A stretch of 64,000 nucleotides of DNA from an uncultured Armatimonadota bacterium. Its GTDB lineage: Bacteria; Armatimonadota; Fimbriimonadia; Fimbriimonadales; Fimbriimonadaceae. Positions 43,491-52,339 of the stretch are shown piece by piece. The DNA lies in NCBI GenBank assembly GCA_903899015.1, contig CAIUHP010000097.1:29773-93772 (forward strand), written 5' to 3'. Under the pieces are notes generated by a model. It made no database searches and had not been told where the DNA came from. It was given only the letters and a program-made list of their open reading frames with translations. The translations under genes and the position numbers were made by a program. Each line of letters opens with the position of its first letter. The stretch's first letter is position 1.

Positions 43491-44531
43491 ATGCCTGACG
43501 AGCAACTGACCTACCGGTCTTCGGGGGTCGATATTGACGAGGCTCAGCGAGCACTTCGTGCTGTGATGAGCGATGTAAAGGGAACCTACACGGATAGCGT
43601 GGTTGCCGGCGTCGGTGGCTTTGGAGCCCTGTTCCGCCCGCAATTCGGTGAGATTGAAAAGCCACTACTGGTTAGCTCCATTGACGGAGTAGGAACGAAG
43701 ACCAAGGTTGCCGCGATGGTTGGCGACTATAGCAACCTAGGTCTCGATATCGTTAATCACTGCGTAAACGATATTCTTTGCCAAGGTGCTCGCCCTCTCT
43801 TTTTCCTTGACTACTTCGGATGCTCTCGAATTCAAGGATTAGTTTTCGAAGAAATCGTACGTGGCATGGCTCAGGCCTGCAAAGAGGTTGGAGCATCGTT
43901 AATTGGCGGCGAAACTGCGGAGATGCCTGGGGTTTATGTTGAAGACGAGATTGATCTTGTAGGATCGATTGTTGGCGTAGTCGATCAGGAAAAGAAGCTC
44001 CCTCGCGGAAAAATGCAACCTGGCGATTGCGTAATTGGAATCGCTAGCAATGGCCTTCATACCAATGGATATTCCCTTGCACGTCGTGCCCTTTTTGAAA
44101 TGGGCGGTTTGTCGGTTCGAGATGAAGTTCCGGGACTCGGTCGCACGATCGGAACCGAGCTATTGAGGCCACATCGATGCTACTTCAACTCGATTTATCC
44201 GATCCTGCAAGACACCGAGACCGTCTACGCCGTCGCGCACATTACTGGCGGAGGACTTTACGACAACATTCCTCGCGTGTTGCCTTCGGACGTGAGGGTC
44301 GTTATAGAAAAACGATCTTGGACCCCGCTACCAATCTTCCAGTTGATTCAACAGTGCGGAAACATTCCCGATGCCGAGATGTACCGGATCTTCAACATGG
44401 GAATCGGAATCGTAATGATCGTCGACCGGTTCATCGCCCCAGCGATTGTTCAGAGGCTTAACGACTCAGGCGAATCCGCCGCAATTATCGGCGAAGTTCA
44501 ACCTGGGTCACACGAAGTCCAGATCATATAG
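43491..44531 (+). CDS. purM: Phosphoribosylformylglycinamidine cyclo-ligase
   Basis: A 346-residue ATP-dependent enzyme that closes the imidazole ring of AIR in purine synthesis. It opens with the PurM leader TYRSSGVDIDEAQRAL and carries GVGTKTKVA, the VNDILCQGARPLFFLDY segment, ASLIGGETAEMPGVY and the HITGGGLYDNIPRVL loop. A ribosome site GGGAGGT precedes the ATG at a good distance. The gene is alone; no other pur gene is nearby. It is followed by a long hairpin. Confidence 0.96.
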   Translation: MPDEQLTYRSSGVDIDEAQRALRAVMSDVKGTYTDSVVAGVGGFGALFRPQFGEIEKPLLVSSIDGVGTKTKVAAMVGDYSNLGLDIVNHCVNDILCQGARPLFFLDYFGCSRIQGLVFEEIVRGMAQACKEVGASLIGGETAEMPGVYVEDEIDLVGSIVGVVDQEKKLPRGKMQPGDCVIGIASNGLHTNGYSLARRALFEMGGLSVRDEVPGLGRTIGTELLRPHRCYFNSIYPILQDTETVYAVAHITGGGLYDNIPRVLPSDVRVVIEKRSWTPLPIFQLIQQCGNIPDAEMYRIFNMGIGIVMIVDRFIAPAIVQRLNDSGESAAIIGEVQPGSHEVQII

Positions 44532-44543
44532 CTGGACCGCTCA

Positions 44544-44573
44544 GTTTCAACTCGGCGTTAGCCGAGTTGAAAC
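44544..44573. terminator. Hairpin after purM, its loop containing the stop codon of the opposite gene
   Basis: GTTTCAACTCGGC (44544-44556) and GCCGAGTTGAAAC (44561-44573) form a 13-base perfect stem with loop GTTA (44557-44560). On the minus strand the TAA stop of the FHA gene (44558-44560) is inside this loop, so the 5' stem arm encodes the last codons of that protein. There is no T-run on either side. Confidence 0.6.
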
Positions 44574-44977
44574 ACAAGGCGAGCATTGCCGAGCGCAAAT
44601 TCCTGACCATCGGCTAGGTCAGCCTCATCAATTCGCTCGAAGTCGTCTCGAAGGATGAACGTGCCGTTGCTTGACCCTAAGTCAACAAGCTTCCACACGC
44701 CATCGGTGAAGACGATCTTCGCGTGTTTGCGGCTTACATAAGCACCTTCAGGTTGCGAACCGAGATCGACATCGATTGGGCCGACGCTGGGATCAAATCG
44801 TCCGATCGTCGCGGGCGGAGCAATCGGATACTCGATATCTGTCAAGACGCCAGCTCTCTTCACCACCAGTTTTGCGGGACCGGGGACCACCGACTGGCCT
44901 GCATCTTCCGCTACAACTTCTTCGTGAATGGGTTCCTCTTCGGCAACGCCACCTGTATTCAGAATTTCATCGGTCAT
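44558..44977 (-). CDS. FHA-domain protein
   Basis: A 139-residue cytoplasmic protein. The first 35 residues are acidic and disordered (GGVAEEEPIHEEVVAEDAGQ). The rest is a forkhead-associated fold that binds phosphothreonine: GRFDP (about 69-73), the SRKHAKIVF strand near 92-100, and SSNGTFILR near 112-120, the standard FHA triad. Such proteins usually act with serine/threonine kinases; none is in this window. It overlaps the symporter gene by 11 bases, so the two are translated from one message. Confidence 0.92.
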   Translation of the reverse strand: MTDEILNTGGVAEEEPIHEEVVAEDAGQSVVPGPAKLVVKRAGVLTDIEYPIAPPATIGRFDPSVGPIDVDLGSQPEGAYVSRKHAKIVFTDGVWKLVDLGSSNGTFILRDDFERIDEADLADGQEFALGNARLVFQLG

Positions 44978-46409
44978 TTATTAACGTTCTCCTGCTCGCA
45001 ATTTCACCTAGGCCAAGCACAAAGGCCGAAACGATTAAACCTGGGATCAATGTTCCAAGTGTAAATGTCTGTCCTCCTAAATGGACTTCTAATGATGGGT
45101 TCTGAGTTCGCTTCCCGTATACCAACCCTGCGAAACTAGTAATAAAAGCCAAAATCATAGAGCTTGCGGCCCAATTTGACGTCGATCGGAGGTTGAATTT
45201 AGGAACATAGATTGCGGTAACCGGTAACAAGAGTGCACCCACTACTGCCCCACTGTAGGCATACCAAAGGTCAACAACAACGTTTTCAACCGTTAGCGCC
45301 ACCCCAACCGCAACCGCGCAGGCAAGCCCGAATCCGAACCGAGTCCATGTTTTGATTTGCTCGTCACTGGCTCTTGGCTTCAGCCTCGCGATAAATTCCC
45401 TACCAAATGTCGCACCACTTACCAGGGTGTAACCCACCATCGCAGACAGGATCGTTCCCGCCAAGCCACATAAGAAAATGGCTTTGAGCCCCGAAGGCAA
45501 TATTTGGTCTCCGAGCAAGGGAAAGAACTCAAGACCGTCCGGGATCGGCTTAAGGATGGAAATAGCGTAGAGTCCGGTTACTATGCTCAGGAGATCAAAG
45601 AGCATCCAGAATCCAACGCAAACATAGAGGCCCTTTCTACTAATTTCGGGAGACCGAGCGCTGGAAACTCTCTGATGAAATCCTGGGTCCACCATGGTCC
45701 ACGCGCCAAGAATGAAGAAGCTGATAAATCCTAGCCATCCAACATTCCCGTCCCACTTCTTCATTGGCGCATCGAGGTGATTCACCATGTCCATTAGTGG
45801 ATAGTGAGTAAGACACCAAATAACGATGACCAGGAACCCCACGTACATCATGAGGAAGGCCAAGAGCCCGGCTCGAACGTCCGCCAGTAGCCCACCCTTG
45901 TAGAGAAAAAGGGTTCCGCCCACCGTGGCGATTATCACTGAAGCAATCGTTCCCCAACCGGTCAACAGATGAACCAGCGTTCCAAGCATCAACACATGGG
46001 CTGCTGGAACGGCGAGTAGAAAGACGAGGACGGCCCCCACGATTCCCGTCGTCCGCCCCCAACGCTGGGTTAGTCTCTCAGGAATGCTTATCTGAGAAGC
46101 TTCTCTGACTCGGCTCGCGAAAAATATCGCATAGAGGATTCCGAAGAAGTAATAGGGGACGCCATTCAGTAACAGACCGCCAATTCCGTAAGCTTTGACT
46201 GAGTCGCCAATCGCCAGCACGCCACCGTACCAGGTGCTTACGAGGGTCGCGACGAATGCGGGCAACGATAGACTTCTCCCTGCTGCCAAATATTGAAGGA
46301 GAGAATTATCTCGAAGTTTGGCTGAAAAGCCTAATCCGAGGATTGCCACGAAGAAGGCGATGATGACCAAACCATCGAGCGAACTAAGATGCAGAGTTGC
46401 CAAAGGCAC
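44967..46409 (-). CDS. Sodium:solute symporter (SSS family)
   Basis: A 480-residue inner-membrane transporter with about thirteen helices. The sodium/substrate motif region reads AAGRSLSLPAFVATLVST near TM2, with GGLLLNGVPYYFFGILYA and the family segment SPEISRKGLYVCVGF between TM7 and TM8. It resembles the PutP/DhlC-like branch, but the substrate cannot be told. It lies between the thiamine pyrophosphokinase gene (29 bases upstream) and the FHA gene (11-base overlap); an actual thiamine or vitamin transport role is speculative. Confidence 0.88.
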   Translation of the reverse strand: MPLATLHLSSLDGLVIIAFFVAILGLGFSAKLRDNSLLQYLAAGRSLSLPAFVATLVSTWYGGVLAIGDSVKAYGIGGLLLNGVPYYFFGILYAIFFASRVREASQISIPERLTQRWGRTTGIVGAVLVFLLAVPAAHVLMLGTLVHLLTGWGTIASVIIATVGGTLFLYKGGLLADVRAGLLAFLMMYVGFLVIVIWCLTHYPLMDMVNHLDAPMKKWDGNVGWLGFISFFILGAWTMVDPGFHQRVSSARSPEISRKGLYVCVGFWMLFDLLSIVTGLYAISILKPIPDGLEFFPLLGDQILPSGLKAIFLCGLAGTILSAMVGYTLVSGATFGREFIARLKPRASDEQIKTWTRFGFGLACAVAVGVALTVENVVVDLWYAYSGAVVGALLLPVTAIYVPKFNLRSTSNWAASSMILAFITSFAGLVYGKRTQNPSLEVHLGGQTFTLGTLIPGLIVSAFVLGLGEIASRRTLINDR

Positions 46410-46438
46410 TCAACCATTTTGCCATGCAAGGGAAATTC

Positions 46439-47098
46439 TCAGGATGGCCAATGAGGAAGTTCGAGATTTGGATGCGAAAGAAAGAGTGCCGCCACTCCAC
46501 TATCAATGGAAACGCTCACATTCTCGACACTGCGATTTGATAGGCTAGTGAATCCAATTGGGCTCATTTCGGTCCCGAACAAGCTCCACTCGACTCCCGT
46601 TAGTTCGACTCCCGAACAATTCGAAATGGGAAGTAACGAGACGCGAGTTTTAGTTGGAACATCTAAGGAAGCACTTACCGCCCCTTTGAGCAGCATGATC
46701 ACGCCGCGACGAGTTGCTACTCGGACCTCCAATGTCGAACGTGCTGCACTCTGAAGGCTACCAATGATGTGATCGATGGCATCACCTTCCATGGCGCACA
46801 ACGTAATGGTTTCGAACCCTAACGATTGGGCATAGTCAAGCAATTTATCACAGTCCGATCGATTTTGGTCTTCTATGTGCACAAGCACTTTTTGAACATC
46901 TTTCGTATTCCGCGAAATGGAATCAAAATCTCCAATGGCTACGTCTGGAATGAAGTCTCCTTCGGCTAAGAAATTCGCTGCTCCGTCTGCGGCGAGGACG
47001 TAGTCGGCCGAACGAGCCCACGCTACGACCTGCTCAACCGGCATGTCTCGGCCCGCTAATACCCCAAGGACACGACGTTTGTTAAGACCTGGAGACAT
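46439..47098 (-). CDS. Thiamine pyrophosphokinase
   Basis: A 219-residue enzyme transferring pyrophosphate from ATP to thiamine, giving thiamine diphosphate. It shows LAADGAANFLAE, the acidic metal site IGDFDSI, and the nucleotide-binding DQNRSDCDKLLDYA, followed by GDAIDHIIGSLQSA and the C-terminal beta-sandwich. The start ATG at 47098 is preferred over a TTG at 47119, although AGGAG lies close to that TTG. I found no TPP riboswitch upstream. It heads the minus operon with the symporter and FHA genes, divergent from dnaA. Confidence 0.9.
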   Translation of the reverse strand: MSPGLNKRRVLGVLAGRDMPVEQVVAWARSADYVLAADGAANFLAEGDFIPDVAIGDFDSISRNTKDVQKVLVHIEDQNRSDCDKLLDYAQSLGFETITLCAMEGDAIDHIIGSLQSAARSTLEVRVATRRGVIMLLKGAVSASLDVPTKTRVSLLPISNCSGVELTGVEWSLFGTEMSPIGFTSLSNRSVENVSVSIDSGVAALFLSHPNLELPHWPS

Positions 47099-47335
47099 GT
47101 TTAAGATGGTACTCCGCAATTGACTCCTAAACCGAGCAAGTGAAATTGTCAGGTTTCTCTACCCCGTAGACGGATGTCATACATGTTTAAGAACTTTGAC
47201 TAAAAACGCAGAAAAAAGCCGCTATCAGCCGGAAAAGGCTCATATATTCTTTTTTATCGAAAATTTCCGCCGTTTAAGGTCATTTTGGTCTGATTTCAAC
47301 AGTTCTCGAAACAAGGGCTAGAAATTGAAAGCGTG

Positions 47336-47341
47336 TATAAT
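47336..47341 (+). promoter_or_regulatory. -10 element upstream of dnaA
   Basis: A perfect TATAAT at 47336-47341, preceded by GTG. No good -35 hexamer lies 16-18 bases before it. Its place supports starting dnaA at the ATG at 47373 or 47382 rather than at the frame's first TTG (47325), since transcription would begin near 47348. Confidence 0.35.
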
Positions 47342-47372
47342 CCAACCCCACCGGGCGAATCATCGCCCCACG

Positions 47373-48758
47373 ATGACGACAATGAAAGACCTATTTAGCG
47401 AAGAAAACCCCTATGAGCCCGATAATTTACAACGTGCTTGGGATAGTGTTCTTAAGAGGCTAGGTCCCGATGTTCCATCTGCTTGGTTTGAGCGATTTAT
47501 CCGCCCACTGACCCCTGTTTCCTACATTAACGGAGTTGTCCAGATCAATGTTCCTGGTCGATTCGTTATGGAATGGGTCCGTGAACGGTACTTAGGAACC
47601 ATTCGATCTCTGCTTTCAGACGAGATCGGTGCCCATATCGTGATCGAGCTAGTGACGCAGCTTCAGGAAAAGAAGCCGTCCACTACTTCGTCCGTCGCTC
47701 CCATAACCGTTTCTAGCTCCATTGACACAAGTTTCCGACCAGCCGAGAAGTTTTCTTTTGACACCTACGTTGTAGGGCAAAGTAATCGACTGGCAGTGGC
47801 CGGTGCAAAGGCAGTTGCCCTTGACCCCGGCAAGAAATTCAACCCGCTCTTCATTTACGGCGCATCAGGACTTGGCAAAACTCACCTCCTGCATGCAATC
47901 GCCCGAGAAATTCTTGCGGTACGACCGAAATGTCCCATCGCCTACGTTGGTGCTCAACAATTCACGGAAGAGTTCGTGAATGCCTTGCAAGGTGGCAAGG
48001 TTGAGCAGTTCAGACGTGCGCAGAGATCGGTCGAAGTGTGGCTAGTAGACGACATCCAGCTGATCGCGGGCCGGGATAAGACTCAAGAAGAGATATTCCA
48101 CACGTTCAACTACCTTCACGGCCTTGGTAAACAGATCGTCCTGACATCTGACCGCCCGCCGAGAGACTTGTACTTGCTAGACGAGCGCATTCGGTCTCGA
48201 TTTGAGTGGGGCTTAGTCGCTGATATTCAGATGCCCGATACGGAAACTCGTAGCGCGATTCTTCGTTCTAAAGCAGAACAAGAAAACGTCAAGCTCGAGA
48301 TGCCTATTGCGATGTATCTTGCTGAGAATGTGCCAGGCAACATTCGGGTTTTGGAAGGTGCCCTCACCAAGCTTGCAGTCCAAGCGAGCATTGTTGGAAG
48401 TGGCATTACGATTGATCTCGCCCATGCGATGGTCGAGACGTATTACCGGGCTGGCATGCTCGCCAAGCCTGCCTTCAACCAGATCGTTGATACCATTGGC
48501 AAGCATTACAAGATCTCGGCAGACGAAATCACCGGATCATCTCGAAAGGCTCCCATTGTTCACGCAAGGCACATTGCAGTGTTTGTGACCCGTGAGATCA
48601 CAGGGGATTCGTGGAAGCACATCGGTGGCCTGTTTGGTGACCGAGATCACACGTCAATGATGCACGCATACACGAAAATTCATGAGATGATGCATCACGA
48701 TAAGGACCTTCGAGCAACTGTAAAAATGCTCATTCGAAATCTTTATCCGTCCGGTTAA
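47373..48758 (+). CDS. dnaA: Chromosomal replication initiator protein DnaA
   Basis: A 461-residue initiator. The N-terminal DnaB-contacting domain (about 15-95) has RAWDSVLKRLGPDVPSAWF, and a short linker follows. The AAA+ domain has Walker A GASGLGKT at 163-170 and Walker B VWLVDDIQ at 222-229. The C-terminal DNA-binding helix-turn-helix carries GDRDHTSMMHAYTKI, the DnaA signature. The start is the ATG at 47373 (MTTMKDLF), reached about 25 bases after a TATAAT box. I found no DnaA-box cluster (TTATCCACA-like) upstream, and dnaN does not follow, so the origin is not recognised here. Confidence 0.97.
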   Translation: MTTMKDLFSEENPYEPDNLQRAWDSVLKRLGPDVPSAWFERFIRPLTPVSYINGVVQINVPGRFVMEWVRERYLGTIRSLLSDEIGAHIVIELVTQLQEKKPSTTSSVAPITVSSSIDTSFRPAEKFSFDTYVVGQSNRLAVAGAKAVALDPGKKFNPLFIYGASGLGKTHLLHAIAREILAVRPKCPIAYVGAQQFTEEFVNALQGGKVEQFRRAQRSVEVWLVDDIQLIAGRDKTQEEIFHTFNYLHGLGKQIVLTSDRPPRDLYLLDERIRSRFEWGLVADIQMPDTETRSAILRSKAEQENVKLEMPIAMYLAENVPGNIRVLEGALTKLAVQASIVGSGITIDLAHAMVETYYRAGMLAKPAFNQIVDTIGKHYKISADEITGSSRKAPIVHARHIAVFVTREITGDSWKHIGGLFGDRDHTSMMHAYTKIHEMMHHDKDLRATVKMLIRNLYPSG

Positions 48759-48791
48759 TTCTCCTGTTCCCACTATCGGTATCCTGTAGCG

Positions 48792-49535
48792 ATGAAGCTG
48801 CAGGATGCAACTTGGCAGGACGTCGACCAGTTCAAACGTTCTGGCGTCGTATTGATTCCGACCGGCTCGCTTGAGCAGCACGGACCTCATTTGCCCCTGT
48901 TCACGGACTCCCTGATCGTGACTTCGGTGGCAGAAAAGATAGAGGTTCTTTTGCCCGAGCATGTTCTTCTCACGCCAACACTCTGGCTCGGAGCGAGTGG
49001 GCATCACCTTCGATTCTCTGGGAGCTTGAGCGGAGACTTCGACAGCTACATGGGAGCGATCGAAAGCGTTGTCGAGTCACTTCTTCCCCATGGTTTTCAA
49101 AAGTTTTATGTGTTAAACGGCCACGGCGGCAATCGTGAGCCAAACGGCATGGTTGTCCGAAAATTAAAAGCCAAGCACCTAACATGCACTTTTGGCCACG
49201 CTGGCTATTTCGACTTCGTAAAACAGGAAATCGCTGACACCCTAACCGGCCCCCTCAAAGAAATGCGTCATGCATGTGAAGCCGAAACAAGCCTGATGAT
49301 GCACTTGCACCCTGAACTTGTGAGATTGGAGAAAAGGCGTGATGACGGACTGATCACCGAGCCATCGGTGGTAGGAGTGGTTCATCACTTCGATGAGATG
49401 ACCGAACAGGGTTCCTATGGATTTGCGACTCTTGCAACGGCAGAGAAAGGGAAAAAGATATTCGAAGCCGCCGTTAAAAAGGCCTTGCAGGAGATTGAAG
49501 CCGTCGCAAACGGGTATTTTCTCCGTGGGCTATAA
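48792..49535 (+). CDS. Creatininase/creatinine amidohydrolase family protein
   Basis: A 247-residue metal-dependent amidohydrolase. The signatures LIPTGSLEQHGPHLP (metal ligands E, H and D in the following FTDS) and LNGHGGNREPN, then HACEAETSLMMHLHPELV, are those of the creatininase family (also mycofactocin MftE and riboflavin-related ArfB). It is very likely to bind two metals. Actual substrate is unknown; creatinine use is not implied. It begins 33 bases after dnaA, where dnaN is often found, and reads in the same direction. Confidence 0.92.
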   Translation: MKLQDATWQDVDQFKRSGVVLIPTGSLEQHGPHLPLFTDSLIVTSVAEKIEVLLPEHVLLTPTLWLGASGHHLRFSGSLSGDFDSYMGAIESVVESLLPHGFQKFYVLNGHGGNREPNGMVVRKLKAKHLTCTFGHAGYFDFVKQEIADTLTGPLKEMRHACEAETSLMMHLHPELVRLEKRRDDGLITEPSVVGVVHHFDEMTEQGSYGFATLATAEKGKKIFEAAVKKALQEIEAVANGYFLRGL

Positions 49536-49560
49536 AATGCCAGTTTCCAGTGTGGTGACC

Positions 49561-50115
49561 ATGAACAAAAAGCCAATGATTGCGCTTGGAGCGCTTGTTA
49601 CTGTCGTTTCGACTGCCTTTGCGCAGCAGACTCCGCAAACATCGAGTATCGGGCCAGTCCTGGGAATTTTCTTGCCATCAAGCAGTGAAATTCGAAAGGA
49701 CCTTGGGAACGGAGCACTCCAGATTGGAATCGGAGCTGCAAATACCGCGAGACCTCGAGAAGGTTCGATTTCACCTTCGTTTACGGCGATCATCGCCAAC
49801 GGAAACGGAAACAAGCTTTTCATATTGCCTTACACATTTGGCTATGAGTACCACTTTGGAGTGGATTCTGGCGCCGCAGCCCTTCCTTATGTGAGACCGT
49901 TTACTGGAGTCGCCTATTACGACTACAGCATCACGAATACGGCAGGAAGCCACTTCGGCGTCAAACGACTTGGGGGCACCGCTGGTTTAGAGGCGGGACT
50001 CATGATCGGCTCCAAGATCAAATTAGCCGCGACATACAGTTTCTTCACGCCGACGTCTGGATTTAACTTTAACGGTTTGAGCTTGTCCGCATCCTATGCG
50101 GCGCTCACGTTTTAG
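49561..50115 (+). CDS. Exported outer-membrane beta-barrel-like protein
   Basis: A 184-residue protein starting at ATG 49561 with a signal peptide (MNKKPMIALGALVTVVSTAFAQQ); ATG 49537 is an alternative. Then SIGPVLGIFLPSSSEIRKDL and repeated short amphipathic strands ending in NFNGLSLSASYAALTF, the terminal aromatic of a barrel. About eight strands, similar to OmpW/OmpX-type small barrels. The frame overlaps the end of the creatininase gene by earlier codons only. Function unknown; a hairpin follows its stop. Confidence 0.75.
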   Translation: MNKKPMIALGALVTVVSTAFAQQTPQTSSIGPVLGIFLPSSSEIRKDLGNGALQIGIGAANTARPREGSISPSFTAIIANGNGNKLFILPYTFGYEYHFGVDSGAAALPYVRPFTGVAYYDYSITNTAGSHFGVKRLGGTAGLEAGLMIGSKIKLAATYSFFTPTSGFNFNGLSLSASYAALTF

Positions 50116-50126
50116 GCCATGAAAAC

Positions 50127-50156
50127 TGCTCCCCAAGTCCAATCGATTGGGGAGCA
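50127..50156 (+). terminator. Probable terminator after the barrel protein gene
   Basis: TGCTCCCCAA (50127-50136) and TTGGGGAGCA (50147-50156) form a ten-base stem with a ten-base loop, 11 bases after the stop. The run after the stem is AATCTT, a weak T-tract. Confidence 0.55.
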
Positions 50157-50202
50157 AATCTTCAGTAAATTCCGCCGTCCGCACCAATAGGTCCTTTCAC
50201 GG

Positions 50203-51474
50203 ATGGCAAAAACACTTCAAAATTTAGAACTCCCTATCGAAACCGCCGTTCTTGTCTTCATTAACGAAGACGATTCCGAAGATCAGGTGGTTGAAGACGA
50301 ACTTGTTGGCCTTTGCGAGGCTGCTAACGTCGAACCTATCGCCACGATTCGTCAACGGCTCGACCGCCCTTACAAAGGCACTTTTGTCGGAACAGGAAAG
50401 GTCGAAGAGATCGCCGCTCTTGCTCATGAAACGAACGCTGATCTTGTATTGATCGACGCGGAAGTGAGCGGGATGCAGCAGCGCAATCTCGAAGAAGCAT
50501 TTAAGTGCAAAGTCATCGACCGCACGCAATTGATTCTCGATATTTTTGCGCGCCGTGCCCGCACCCGAGAAGGCATGCTGCAGGTCGAACTTGCCCAGCT
50601 AACTTACATGATGCCGAAGCTCATGTCGGTGTACACCAAGTTTGAAAGACAAAAGGGCGGCATCGGTATGCGCGGTCCCGGCGAAACCAAACTTGAATCC
50701 GATAAGCGCTTAGCTCGGGACAAAATTTCGGCCCTTAAAGTCGAAATTGAAGATGTCAAACGCGTGCGTTCTCAGCAACGTGCGAGTCGTCGCAAGCATC
50801 CATTTCCTTTTGCTTCGATCGTTGGGTACACGAGTGCGGGCAAGTCCACGCTCATGAACTTAATGGCAGGAACGGACTTTTTGGCCGACGCGATGCCATT
50901 CGCTACTCTGGACCCCACAACCAGGAAGATTGACCTTCCTGACGGCTACGCGTTGTTTCTAACGGATACGGTTGGCTTCATTCGTAACTTGCCAACTCAT
51001 CTCGTCGCCGCGTTCCAATCGACACTTGAAGAGGTCACTTTCTCGGACTTCATCCTACACGTTGTCGATCTAGCGAACCCGGCATGGGAAGTTCAAAAAG
51101 ATGCGGTTCATCATACGTTGGAGATTCTGGGAGCGAGCGACAAGCCCATGATCACCGTCTTCAACAAAATTGACATGGTGCCAGACAAGGCAGAACTGAC
51201 TCGCATTGTGGCTGAATGGCCCAATTCGGTTGCGATCTCGGCGACGACGGGTCTTGGTATGACCGATCTTCAGCTAGCTATTAAGCGTCAAGTTCAATCG
51301 CTACTTGGAACTGTTAGAGCTGTCATTCCTTACAGCCAGCAGCACATGCTTCAAGATTGTTACGATTTTGGTCGAGTGCTCAAAGAGGAGTATCGCGATA
51401 ACGGAATCTACGTGGAAGCAGAACTCGTAAATGAACTTCGGCAAAAACTCCTGCAGTACAGCGTCGAGTCATAG
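50203..51474 (+). CDS. hflX: Ribosome-associated GTPase HflX
   Basis: A 423-residue GTPase that splits stalled or hibernating ribosomes, particularly in stress. The N-terminal HflX domain (1-195) includes the glycine-rich GIGMRGPGETKLE near 154-165. The GTPase domain has G1 GYTSAGKS at 208-215, TLDPTTR in G2, DTVGFIRNLP for G3 and NKIDM for G4. The C-terminal part continues to residue 423. No ribosome site is visible before the ATG. It leads a tight plus-strand group with prmC, def, fmt and a propeller protein. Confidence 0.96.
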   Translation: MAKTLQNLELPIETAVLVFINEDDSEDQVVEDELVGLCEAANVEPIATIRQRLDRPYKGTFVGTGKVEEIAALAHETNADLVLIDAEVSGMQQRNLEEAFKCKVIDRTQLILDIFARRARTREGMLQVELAQLTYMMPKLMSVYTKFERQKGGIGMRGPGETKLESDKRLARDKISALKVEIEDVKRVRSQQRASRRKHPFPFASIVGYTSAGKSTLMNLMAGTDFLADAMPFATLDPTTRKIDLPDGYALFLTDTVGFIRNLPTHLVAAFQSTLEEVTFSDFILHVVDLANPAWEVQKDAVHHTLEILGASDKPMITVFNKIDMVPDKAELTRIVAEWPNSVAISATTGLGMTDLQLAIKRQVQSLLGTVRAVIPYSQQHMLQDCYDFGRVLKEEYRDNGIYVEAELVNELRQKLLQYSVES

Positions 51475-51482
51475 CTTCCTCC

Positions 51483-52331
51483 ATGACAACCCAAAACTGG
51501 CTCGAAAATGCAAAGGCGGCGCTTCGATCGGCGGGGATGGAAGCGGCTTCGATGGAAGCTCAGCTAATTGCCTCCGACGTGCTCCAAGTCAATAGAGCGT
51601 CGTTGTTTGCTCATCCCGAACGAGAATTTCCAGCTGAGGCTGGAAACGCTCTTCTCGGGAGGCGCCTTAACTTTGAACCCTTGGCGTACATTCTTGGATG
51701 GCGAGAATTTTATGGACGAAGATTTAACGTCCGTCCCGGAGTCCTTATTCCGCGACAGGACACTGAAGTATTGGTTGAAGTCGCTCTGGAATACGCTCGT
51801 CTTTCACTCATTCCCCTGAGAATTTTGGATTTGGGGACGGGTTCCGGTTGCATTGCGATCACTCTCAAACTGGAGATGCCGGACTGCGAAGTTTGGGCAA
51901 GCGATATATCGCAATCTGCACTGGATATCGCGTTGGAAAATGCAGCAAGCCTCCATGCGGACATCAGACTGGTCCACTCCGACGCTTTCGAATCCATCCA
52001 AAACGAGCAGTTCGATTTAATCGTTTCCAACCCGCCTTACATCGGCCTTCCTGAATATTTGCCGAACGATGTCGTGTTACACGAGCCCTATCAGGCGCTC
52101 TTCTCGGGCGAAACCGGCTTGGAATTCTATCAATTGCTGGCTGAAACGGGGGACCACTATCTCACAGGAGCTGGTCGTTTGATGGTTGAAGTTGGCTACA
52201 CTCAGGCTCAAGAAGTACAGTCTCTCTTCGAGCTTCGTGGCTGGAGTTTCGTCGAGTCACGGCTCGATCTTGCACAGATTCCGCGCGTGGTCGTCATAGA
52301 ACGCGCCAAAATCCAAGCGAACGATTCATAA
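51483..52331 (+). CDS. prmC: Release factor glutamine methyltransferase
   Basis: A 282-residue SAM-dependent enzyme that methylates the GGQ glutamine of RF1/RF2. It has the N-terminal helical domain (1-80), the SAM motif DLGTGSG at 116-122 and the substrate tetrapeptide NPPY at 183-186. It is 8 bases after hflX and 8 bases before def. It starts at ATG 51483 without a Shine-Dalgarno sequence. Confidence 0.96.
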   Translation: MTTQNWLENAKAALRSAGMEAASMEAQLIASDVLQVNRASLFAHPEREFPAEAGNALLGRRLNFEPLAYILGWREFYGRRFNVRPGVLIPRQDTEVLVEVALEYARLSLIPLRILDLGTGSGCIAITLKLEMPDCEVWASDISQSALDIALENAASLHADIRLVHSDAFESIQNEQFDLIVSNPPYIGLPEYLPNDVVLHEPYQALFSGETGLEFYQLLAETGDHYLTGAGRLMVEVGYTQAQEVQSLFELRGWSFVESRLDLAQIPRVVVIERAKIQANDS

Positions 52332-52339
52332 TCCTCTTT

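Noticed and set aside
43281..43643. 120-residue minus-strand open frame overlapping the purM start
   Set aside because: It overlaps the start of an unambiguous purM gene and its purM-overlapping half has arginine-rich shadow composition; no independent support.
47099..47330. TPP riboswitch or DnaA-box cluster between the thiamine pyrophosphokinase and dnaA genes
   Set aside because: No CTGAGA-type TPP core and no TTATCCACA-like repeats could be found.
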